From assembly GCA_017557475.1 (NCBI GenBank), contig JAFYYO010000124.1, positions 1-15,654 of the forward strand: a DNA stretch of 15,654 nt. The letters are read 5' to 3'. The notes under the pieces were generated by a model that was given only the letters and a program-made list of their open reading frames with translations, was not told the origin of the DNA and did not search any database. Positions 1 to 6,063 of this stretch are shown here, piece after piece. Every line of letters begins with the position of its first letter. Position 1 is the stretch's first letter. The translations under genes were made by a program, and so were the position numbers. This stretch comes from Bacteroidaceae bacterium (GTDB taxonomy: Bacteria > Bacteroidota > Bacteroidia > Bacteroidales > Bacteroidaceae).

Positions 1-27
1 AGAAGCCGCCCATGAAGGACGGCTTCT
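1..27 (-). terminator. Hairpin at the 3' end of the leftward operon
   Basis: A perfect 8-bp inverted repeat (AGAAGCCG at 1-8, CGGCTTCT at 20-27) with an 11-nt loop lies 13 nt beyond the stop codon of the leftmost minus-strand gene. It is placed to end that operon. Whether a U-run follows on the minus strand cannot be seen because the window starts at base 1. On the plus strand it is followed by a T-rich stretch, so it could also stop transcription arriving from the left. Confidence 0.55.
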
Positions 28-39
28 TCTTATTAAGGA

Positions 40-1095
40 CTATTCGTAGTGTCTGATTCGGACGTCTATGCCGTCGGCTTCAAGCCTGGAAGGAACGCCG
101 CTCACATCTGTCTGCCCATAATGATAAGGGAAAAGGACTTGGGGCTTGAGGGTCTTGGCAGCCTTTACCAATTGTTCGACTGTCATCGTATATGGTTGGT
201 TGCAAGGCAGGAAAGCAACATCGATATCCTTGATGGAAGCCATTTCGGGGATGTCTTCAGTGTCGCCTGCAATGTAAACACGGAAGCCGTCGATGGTGAG
301 GATGTAGCCGTTGTCCCTTCCTTTTGGATGGAACTGCAGATGACCTTCGGTGGTGTTGTAAGCAGGAACAGCCTCGACCTCGATATCTTCTGCAAGCCGC
401 ATCTTGTCGCCATTTGCCATTACTTTACCTGAGCCAAACATATCAGCACAGCGCTTATTCATGATGAGTTGCGTCTTCTCTGTTGAGAGCAATTTGAGAG
501 TAGCTTCGTCGTAGTGGTCGCCATGTTCGTGTGTAACGAAGATGTAGTCGGCCTTGGGCATTGCAGAGTAATCGACAGTCCTGTTTCCAAGCTTGGACAC
601 AGGGTCTATTTCTATCTCCTTCCCATTGTATTGCAAGCGGATACAGGAATGCATGAGGGCATGAAACTTGAGTGTCTTTCCGCTCTTCGTCTTGAAGACA
701 TCCACCTCGTAGGCTTGTGTTGTTACAGGCTTCTTTGCTTCATTCCATGCAAGGATGCCTCCCTTGAGGTTTACGCACCTATAACCTGCTGAGACTAACC
801 TCTGGGCAGCATTGGCAGAGCGACGTCCACTTCTGCAATAAAGGGCAATCGTCTTGTCTTCTGGCAGAGCAGCCTTTGCTTTCTCGAGGAAATCGCTTTG
901 ACTCTGGTCGATATTGATGGCGCCTTCGATATGTCCCTCATTGAACTCCTCGGCAGTACGGACATCCAGAATGACCGTGCTTGGCTCGTTAATCAACTCG
1001 GCAAATTCATTTACCTCTGCATTTTCGTAGTTTTGTTGACCGCAAGCGGAAGTCAGTCCCAAAGTGGCCAACAGAAAGGTGAGAATCTTTTTCAT
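40..1095 (-). CDS. Rhodanese / UlaG-like metallo-beta-lactamase two-domain lipoprotein
   Basis: Predicted 351-residue envelope lipoprotein. I start it at the inner ATG (1095), because this gives a clean signal peptide with a lipobox (LTSAC, Cys18); the longer frame to 1134 adds 13 residues that overlap the upstream gene. A rhodanese domain spans about residues 25-120, with the active-site loop CRSGRRS (Cys87), which normally carries a persulfide. A metallo-beta-lactamase fold follows (about 130-351): metal-binding THEHGDH (His189, His191, Asp193, His194), Asp278 in AGDT and His325 in PYHYG. The layout resembles UlaG-type (Lactamase_B_3) hydrolases more than glyoxalase II. It is the last gene of an apparent operon, 4 nt after its neighbour. 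Substrate unknown; sulfur transfer coupled to hydrolysis is inference from the fusion. Both catalytic motifs look intact. Confidence 0.88.
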   Translation of the reverse strand: MKKILTFLLATLGLTSACGQQNYENAEVNEFAELINEPSTVILDVRTAEEFNEGHIEGAINIDQSQSDFLEKAKAALPEDKTIALYCRSGRRSANAAQRLVSAGYRCVNLKGGILAWNEAKKPVTTQAYEVDVFKTKSGKTLKFHALMHSCIRLQYNGKEIEIDPVSKLGNRTVDYSAMPKADYIFVTHEHGDHYDEATLKLLSTEKTQLIMNKRCADMFGSGKVMANGDKMRLAEDIEVEAVPAYNTTEGHLQFHPKGRDNGYILTIDGFRVYIAGDTEDIPEMASIKDIDVAFLPCNQPYTMTVEQLVKAAKTLKPQVLFPYHYGQTDVSGVPSRLEADGIDVRIRHYE

Positions 1096-1099
1096 AGGC

Positions 1100-1645
1100 T
1101 TAAACGCTTGGGAACTCTTCGTCGTCTTCTTCACCGAAAGTCGTGTCAGGGGCGATAGTGTAACTGCCGTCAGGACCGATGGTGAGAAGGAACGGGCAAA
1201 TCATATCGCTCTCAGGGAAACTGACACAGGCGTTAAAGTAGAGCTTGCCTTCCTCTGCATGGTGGAATCGCAAACCGTCCATGATGCCGTACTTCTGGAA
1301 CTCATCTGGAAGTTTTGAATTGAAATCGGCTTTGGTGAAACTGCGTTCAAAGAGCTTCTTCCCATCCTTTACAATATGCAAGTTGAAACGATTATCCTTG
1401 TATTTGATGCCGTCTTCGTCGATGACAGTCGGCAGTTCTTCGTCAGGCTGACGGGTAATGGTATAAACCACTTTATGGCTGCCTTGCATCAATGAGTCTG
1501 TATAGGCATAGTCGGACATCCGATGAATGCCGTCATCGGTCTGCTCAGTCTGGTCAGAGCCTTGAGTCTCGTTCTTTTGCGGTCCGCAAGAACAGAAGGA
1601 AATAAGAGAAATGGATAATAAGAGAATAAGAGACTTCGTTTTCAT
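1100..1645 (-). CDS. DUF4738-type small lipoprotein
   Basis: Predicted 181-residue lipoprotein of unknown function. The N-terminus is a hydrophobic signal peptide ending in two close cysteines (SFCSCG, Cys18 and Cys20); Cys20 after Ser fits a lipid-anchor site, though the -3 position is not the usual Leu. A polar linker rich in Gln, Glu and Asp follows. The globular part (about residues 44-170) has the pattern YTITRQPDEELPTV, then DNRFNLHI, then SFTKADF, which I recognise as like the Bacteroidetes DUF4738 family; this is from memory, not a search. The tail is acidic (EEDDEEF). It lies 12 nt after the GH92 gene and 4 nt before the rhodanese/MBL gene, so it is very likely co-transcribed with both. 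No catalytic motif is visible. Confidence 0.8.
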   Translation of the reverse strand: MKTKSLILLLSISLISFCSCGPQKNETQGSDQTEQTDDGIHRMSDYAYTDSLMQGSHKVVYTITRQPDEELPTVIDEDGIKYKDNRFNLHIVKDGKKLFERSFTKADFNSKLPDEFQKYGIMDGLRFHHAEEGKLYFNACVSFPESDMICPFLLTIGPDGSYTIAPDTTFGEEDDEEFPSV

Positions 1646-1657
1646 AAAGCATTCAAA

Positions 1658-3685
1658 TTAAAAGTGGAACACCAGTTCGCCGCCTTTCTTGAGTTCCTTG
1701 ACGGGAATCTGGAAGTTGGAGAGCGTCTTGCCGTTCCAGGTGACTTTCTTGACGAGTTGCTTCTCGGAGGTGCGGCCTTGGTTTCGAATAACAACTTTCG
1801 TTTGCCCGTCTGCTCCGAGATGAAGCGTCACTTTGTCGAAGAGTGGCGGGAAGAGTTCATAGACGGCTTCGCCGACTACCAACGGATACATGCCGATGCT
1901 GGCAAAGACATACCAGGCACTCATGGCGCCATCGTCTTCGTCCATCTCGAAGCAATAGCCGCGAGACTGGTTCACAAAGGCGCATCCGATGAAGGGAGTC
2001 GGATAGGCATCGTTGCCACCATAGCGATGAGTGATGCTTTCAGTAGCAAGCGTTCTGACGATTCCTGCTGTCTTCTGAGGCATTCCGAGACGACCAAAAA
2101 GGAAGGGAACGTGGATGTCGGGTTCGTTGCCCTGGTTGTAGAGTTCTTCTTTGAAGAAAGTATGAAGTTGCTCTCCGAGTTCCTTCTTGCCGACGAGTTC
2201 AATCATCCGTGGCAGATACATCGGCGCTCCCCAGCGATATTGCCAGCGAGTGCCCTGATAGAGGCCGTTTCCTTTCATCTTAGTATAAGTCTCATCGATG
2301 TCCTTGAACTCCTTTGGCCAGATGCTATCAAAGATTTCCAAACCTCGTTTTGTCCAAAGCGCAGCATCTTCCTTCATGCCGAGTTCTTCAGCCAATTGCC
2401 CAAGAGACCAGAAGTCGCCACTTGCTTCGAGGCATTGGTCTGGGCTCTTTAGGCTGAGGCGCTTCACCTCTGCCACCATGCCGGGATAAGCGTCAAGAAG
2501 CGAAGGAATGTTGATGCCCTGCCTGTATGCGTCGAGAAGGGTTGCGATGGCGTGTTCCGTTCGAACCGTCGGCACACATTCATAATTGGTGCTCCAGTCC
2601 TTCTTGCCTGTCAGATAGAGTTGTGAGAGCGATTGCATAATGGCGGAAGAGTGCCCTTCGTCGAGCAACGTAATGAGCGGGAACTTGGTGCGATAAGTGT
2701 CCCAAAGCGACCAAGAACTGTAGTAATCGTAGCCCTTTGCCTCATGCACTTTGTTGTCTGTTCCGAGATACTGCGTCATTATGCGGTCTGTCACTTGGAA
2801 CGGACTATGGAAAGTCCTATATAAAGATGTATAGAAGATAGTCTGCTGGTCTTCTGTGCCGCCTTCGATTTCGACTGTCGAGAGCAGGCGTTGCCATTGA
2901 CGCTTAGCTCTATCCATCATTGTCTGGAAGTCTGTCCGCCATACTGCTTGCTCGTTCATCTTGTCTAACTCTTCAGCAAGACCAGTCGAAGCCACTATTC
3001 GAACCTCTACATACTTGGCAGAGAGCTCGGGGAAAGTGAGGCGTTTGCGTCCGTCGGCAATCGTGTCGAGCACGAATGGTGTGCTTGTATAAAGGCGATA
3101 ATGCAGGAGATAATGTCCTCTTCCGCAAGTGTTGGCACATTCCGCGAAGCCTTGTCCCATTGTGGGAGACTTCTGGTCGAAGTAGGCGTCGAAGATTTTG
3201 TCGAATGCAGAACGCGGATTGAGCAGCAGAACGGCCTTCGAGGGGTCTGGGAAGGAGAAACGCTCGACTGCCATTCTGCGGTCTGCAGTTGCTGTGAACC
3301 ATACGCCGTTGCTCAGCTGGACGCTATAATAGCCAGGAGAAGCTTGCTCAGTATGCTTCAAGAGTCGAACGTCGTTGCCTGTCGGATCGGGCATCAAAGA
3401 GACGTTTCCGCCACAACCACTACCGCCGACTCCAGAAAGGCGGTTGATGCTGAATCCCGAAATCGTCGGCACTTCGTAATCGTAACCCGGATGTTGGCGA
3501 GGCTTGCTGTCAGGACAAACTTGAATCTGACTGTAAGGAACCGTTGCTCCAGGCGTCATTTGTCCATAGTCGTCGGCAGTTCCGATGTAGAGATTTACTT
3601 TGTCGAGCACAGAGCTCTGCTGAGCGTTGATTGTCGTACTGAAAAGCACGGCACAGGCAAGTGTCAGGAGAGGTTTTATCTTCAT
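1658..3685 (-). CDS. GH92 alpha-mannosidase family protein, catalytic acid replaced by Gln
   Basis: Predicted 675-residue secreted glycoside hydrolase of family 92, metal-dependent exo-acting enzymes on alpha-mannosides. I start it at the inner ATG (3685), which opens a Sec signal peptide (MKIKPLLTLACAV...INA|Q); the longer frame adds 18 non-signal residues. It has the family's N-terminal beta-sandwich (about 25-260) and (alpha/alpha)6 catalytic domain. Landmarks are SLWDTYRT (about 326-333), GNEP (519-522) and the D-E-D base motif in MDEDDGAMSAW (Asp582, Asp584). In the loop that usually reads EGxxWQY with the catalytic acid Glu, this protein reads YQGTRWQYRW, so Gln477 replaces the Glu (codon CAG at 2255-2257). 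GH92 members with this change are known to cleave mannose-1-phosphate diesters, where no acid is needed. It is somewhat shorter than typical GH92 (about 740-780). First gene of the leftward operon. Confidence 0.93.
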   Translation of the reverse strand: MKIKPLLTLACAVLFSTTINAQQSSVLDKVNLYIGTADDYGQMTPGATVPYSQIQVCPDSKPRQHPGYDYEVPTISGFSINRLSGVGGSGCGGNVSLMPDPTGNDVRLLKHTEQASPGYYSVQLSNGVWFTATADRRMAVERFSFPDPSKAVLLLNPRSAFDKIFDAYFDQKSPTMGQGFAECANTCGRGHYLLHYRLYTSTPFVLDTIADGRKRLTFPELSAKYVEVRIVASTGLAEELDKMNEQAVWRTDFQTMMDRAKRQWQRLLSTVEIEGGTEDQQTIFYTSLYRTFHSPFQVTDRIMTQYLGTDNKVHEAKGYDYYSSWSLWDTYRTKFPLITLLDEGHSSAIMQSLSQLYLTGKKDWSTNYECVPTVRTEHAIATLLDAYRQGINIPSLLDAYPGMVAEVKRLSLKSPDQCLEASGDFWSLGQLAEELGMKEDAALWTKRGLEIFDSIWPKEFKDIDETYTKMKGNGLYQGTRWQYRWGAPMYLPRMIELVGKKELGEQLHTFFKEELYNQGNEPDIHVPFLFGRLGMPQKTAGIVRTLATESITHRYGGNDAYPTPFIGCAFVNQSRGYCFEMDEDDGAMSAWYVFASIGMYPLVVGEAVYELFPPLFDKVTLHLGADGQTKVVIRNQGRTSEKQLVKKVTWNGKTLSNFQIPVKELKKGGELVFHF

Positions 3686-3728
3686 AATAGCGATTAGTTT
3701 ATTTAACTTTTGAGAGATGTTCTGTGTG

Positions 3729-3736
3729 CAAAAATA
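3729..3736 (-). promoter_or_regulatory. Bacteroidetes -7 box for the GH92 operon
   Basis: On the minus strand this reads TATTTTTG, an exact match to the Bacteroidetes -7 consensus TAnnTTTG. It lies 43 nt upstream of the GH92 start codon. No good TTTG -33 box is found 19-21 nt further upstream, so only the -7 half is supported. Confidence 0.5.
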
Positions 3737-3789
3737 CAATTAATTTATCACATTTTTTGCATTATAGAGCTTTTTTTGCAAAAAGTCAC

Positions 3790-3797
3790 TAACTTTG
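3790..3797 (+). promoter_or_regulatory. Bacteroidetes -7 box for the GH128 gene
   Basis: TAACTTTG matches TAnnTTTG exactly and sits 26 nt before the chosen ATG at 3824. TTTG runs exist upstream (3775-3778 and 3756-3759) but at non-ideal spacing. Together with the opposed box at 3729-3736 it makes a divergent promoter region of 138 nt, so a shared regulator of both glycosidases is possible. Confidence 0.5.
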
Positions 3798-3823
3798 TAG
3801 TCCAATATCTGCATAAACGAGCT

Positions 3824-5338
3824 ATGAAACCATTATACCTTTTCACCTTTTTCCTTTTTTACCTTTTCACCTGTTCCCTGTCCGCTCAACCACGTCGCAG
3901 CGAAAAGCGAGGACTATGCGAGAACAATCCCCACTATACTCGGGCGTGGGCTGATTCGCTGAAAGTGGGCATCAGCTGGACATACAACTGGGCTACGACA
4001 CCCAATCCTGACGGACTCTCTACGGGTGCCGACGACGATATCCTCTTTGCTCCGATGTGTTGGAACCAACGCTTCGAAGAAAGCAAACTGCGCAATTATC
4101 TCAACTCTCACCCTGCCACCAAAGTCCTGCTCGGCTACAACGAGCCGAACTTCACTTCCGGCGACGGCGGCTCGAACATCATCCCGTCCGTAGCAGCTCA
4201 GAATTGGCCGAAGGTGGAGAAGATTGCCGAAGACTATGGACTGACGCTCGTCTCTCCAGCTATGAACTTCGGTTACCAAAAGCTCAGCGACGGGAAGGTC
4301 TGGGGACTTGACGAATGGTTGGGTGCATTTATCGAGGAATACCAGAACAGGAACGACGGACGAGACCCCCGAATGGATTGCATCGCTCTCCACACCTACA
4401 TGAACTGGGCAAGCGCAGTAGACTGGTACGTCAACGAATACCTCTATTCCGAAGAGCGCGACCCGCGGCTGCTCGCCTATTTCGAACGGAACGGGCGGAA
4501 GAAAGTCATGCTCACAGAATTCTGTGCATGGGAAGGCGACAAGGACGGCTTCGTCACCACGGAAGAAAGCCAAACAGACCAAATGGTGGAAAAGGTCAGG
4601 GTGCTGGAGCAAAGTCCCAACGTGGCCGGCTATGCCTGGTACATGGGCATCGGAGGCAGCTTCGCGAACAACTTCCCTTACTACCATATCTTTGGGGGAA
4701 GCGACAACAACCTCCAATTCACCGATTTGGGGCTCGTCTATACGCACATGTCCTCGTTCGATACCCTATGTTACTATAAGCCTGGACAAATGATAGCGGC
4801 AAAGGACTACATCGACATGCGAGAATGCAAGATGCGCCCAAACACTGACGAGGAAAGCCCCTTCGCCATAGAGCTGACCCGCTTCCAACAATACAAGAAC
4901 TGGAAGAACGAAACCATCACCCCATACGTGGAATACCTGATAAATGTGGGCTCAAGCAAGCGCTACACCCTTTCGCTGCGGCTCTGCAACACAAGCGGCA
5001 CCACAATCGACATCTTTGTCGATGGGAAGAAGAAAACAACCGCCAGACTTGCCTCTACCGGTGGCAAATGGGTCACTCAGACCGTCAACCTCTCGCTGAC
5101 ATCGGGCAATCATAAACTCCGGCTCAACAACATCAAACAGAGCGACAACCGTATGAACTGGCTGCGCATCGAAGGCGAAGAAACAGGCATCGTTTCTCCC
5201 CTTGGGGAGGCGGAAGAGGGGGTCATCTACGACCTTTCAGGCCGTCCCGCAAGCAAAGGGCAGCGTGGCTTGCTGCTGCACATCGGCCGAGAAGACGGGC
5301 ACGTCAAGACGAGAAAAATCCTAAGTTCCGCGCGATGA
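3824..5338 (+). CDS. Secreted GH128-type endo-beta-1,3-glucanase with C-terminal CBM-like domain
   Basis: Predicted 504-residue secreted enzyme. I start it at ATG 3824, because it opens a signal peptide (MKPLYLFTFFLFYLF, cleaved near SAQ) and has a -7 box just upstream; the open frame extends 114 nt further 5' but runs through the promoter. The catalytic domain (about 30-315) matches the glycosyl hydrolase catalytic core/GH128 family, which cleaves beta-1,3-glucan: SWTYNW (51-56), GYNEPNF with the likely acid/base Glu107, LHTYMNW (189-195), LTEFCAW with the likely nucleophile Glu232, and YAWYMG (270-275). A second domain (about 340-450) looks like a CBM6-type beta-sandwich (FVDGKK, then GGKWVTQTVNLSLTSGNHKLRL). 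A short tail begins VIYDLSGRPAS, like the tails of two other secreted proteins here. Being divergent from a GH92, it suits fungal or yeast wall glucan. Confidence 0.88.
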   Translation: MKPLYLFTFFLFYLFTCSLSAQPRRSEKRGLCENNPHYTRAWADSLKVGISWTYNWATTPNPDGLSTGADDDILFAPMCWNQRFEESKLRNYLNSHPATKVLLGYNEPNFTSGDGGSNIIPSVAAQNWPKVEKIAEDYGLTLVSPAMNFGYQKLSDGKVWGLDEWLGAFIEEYQNRNDGRDPRMDCIALHTYMNWASAVDWYVNEYLYSEERDPRLLAYFERNGRKKVMLTEFCAWEGDKDGFVTTEESQTDQMVEKVRVLEQSPNVAGYAWYMGIGGSFANNFPYYHIFGGSDNNLQFTDLGLVYTHMSSFDTLCYYKPGQMIAAKDYIDMRECKMRPNTDEESPFAIELTRFQQYKNWKNETITPYVEYLINVGSSKRYTLSLRLCNTSGTTIDIFVDGKKKTTARLASTGGKWVTQTVNLSLTSGNHKLRLNNIKQSDNRMNWLRIEGEETGIVSPLGEAEEGVIYDLSGRPASKGQRGLLLHIGREDGHVKTRKILSSAR

Positions 5339-5339
5339 A

Positions 5340-5363
5340 GCCCACGAAAACGCCCACGAAAAA
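5340..5363 (+). repeat. Two tandem 12-bp repeats just after the GH128 gene
   Basis: GCCCACGAAAAC at 5340-5351 is followed directly by GCCCACGAAAAA at 5352-5363, starting 2 nt after the stop codon. An A-rich stretch follows. No function is evident and no clear terminator hairpin is formed. Confidence 0.4.
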
Positions 5364-5396
5364 CACAAAAAATTCTTGACATAAAACCTGCTGGAA

Positions 5397-5506
5397 ACGG
5401 GGAAGTTTGACAGCTACACACGTTATGTTTGCCTACGACACACGTTATGTTTGCCGATGACACACGTTATGTTTGCCGATGATACACGTTAAGTTTGTAA
5501 TTTAGC
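5397..5506 (+). repeat. 22-bp tandem repeat array A (about five units)
   Basis: Units begin at 5397 (degenerate), 5419, 5441, 5463 and 5485, each exactly 22 bp. Units at 5419, 5441 and 5463 share CACGTTATGTTTGCC and differ only in the last bases; the unit at 5485 starts CACGTTAAGTTTGTAA. A possible decayed sixth unit starts at 5507 (CGTG). Units carry TATGTTTG or TAAGTTTG, exact -7 box matches. The period is about two helical turns and not a multiple of 3, so it is not coding. The same unit type recurs in array B at 14308-14505. Confidence 0.85.
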
Positions 5507-6016
5507 CGTGATAAGATACCCATCGCTCCATGCTGTCATTAGCAATTTCCTGTAAGGAATTACACATCGTAGCTCGACGCACTTACACTTTCTTTGTCCT
5601 GTGATTCAAAACGCCTCTTTTGAAACTACCGATTTTAGAAGAAAACGCAATTTAAAAACATTTTTCGCGTCAGGGGTGAAAGGTACCACCAAACAAAAGC
5701 CCATAGAAGATGTTCCGACGGGAAAACTTTTTACAAAAAGACCTTCTTAGAGGTAAGAAGTCAGAGTAGAGTTTATGCCTTTGTCGTGCTTCGACGGACA
5801 TTAATCAGATTAGTAATTAGTACATAGAAGTGGAGGTAAGTGGTTGGAGGTTATGGGTTATGAGTTTCATGAACAATGAAGTTTTAGCCCGACGAAAGTC
5901 GAATATGAAGCTTTAGCTCGACGAATGTCAACTATAAAATTCCTCTTTCCCCCGTGTTTGTTTCAGTTATTTATATTTTTTTTGCTCAACTTCTTGCCAT
6001 TTTGGTAAGATTATGC
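5507..6016. other. Non-coding stretch upstream of the giant secreted protein gene
   Basis: About 510 nt without a convincing gene on either strand. It holds weak inverted repeats: AATTTCC/GGAATT around 5544-5561; TTCAAAA (5605-5611) with TTTTGAA (5618-5624) around a 6-nt loop; and GACCTTCTT (5740-5748) with AAGAAGTC (5755-5762), one bulge. TAGCTCGACG at 5570-5579 recurs in the 29-bp repeats at 5876-5933. A long leader or small RNA is possible but not shown by the sequence. Confidence 0.4.
5876..5933 (+). repeat. Two tandem 29-bp direct repeats
   Basis: Copies at 5876-5904 and 5905-5933 match at 24 of 29 positions; both begin ATGAAG and contain TTTAGC, CGACGAA and GTC. In the first copy CGAC-GAAA-GTCG can fold into a 4-bp stem closed by a GNRA tetraloop (5890s); in the second the loop is GAAT and the outer pair is lost. 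They end about 80 nt before the next gene's -7 box. Confidence 0.6.
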
Positions 6017-6024
6017 TAATTTTG
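5993..6024 (+). promoter_or_regulatory. Promoter of the giant GLUG protein gene
   Basis: TAATTTTG at 6017-6024 matches the -7 consensus TAnnTTTG. CTTG at 5993-5996, one mismatch from the TTTG -33 box, lies 20 nt upstream, within the usual 19-21. The leader to the ATG at 6064 is 39 nt and AT-rich with no strong Shine-Dalgarno, as is usual in Bacteroidetes. Confidence 0.65.
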
Positions 6025-6063
6025 TAGCGAAAACTATTTTATTAACCATAAATTATTAACATT

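Noticed and set aside
3686..3739. Longer N-terminus for the GH92 gene, and similar extensions for the rhodanese/MBL (1096-1134) and GH128 (3710-3823) genes
   Set aside because: In each case the inner Met opens a proper signal peptide, while the extension is not signal-like and runs through the -7 box or into the neighbouring gene.
3914..4747. 277-codon open frame antisense to the GH128 gene
   Set aside because: It lies wholly opposite a gene with clear catalytic motifs, has no signal or family pattern, and its composition is that of a reverse-frame shadow.
5376..5381. TTGACA as a sigma-70 -35 box
   Set aside because: Bacteroidetes primary promoters use TTTG / TAnnTTTG; no matching -10 or -7 box lies at a suitable distance.
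5227..5463. 78-codon minus-strand frame across array A and the GH128 3' end
   Set aside because: It translates tandem repeat DNA and the antisense of a real gene; no conserved features.
5507..6016. Small RNA gene or riboswitch upstream of the giant gene
   Set aside because: Only short, weak inverted repeats are visible and nothing matches a known riboswitch or 6S-like layout; transcript data would be needed to claim it.
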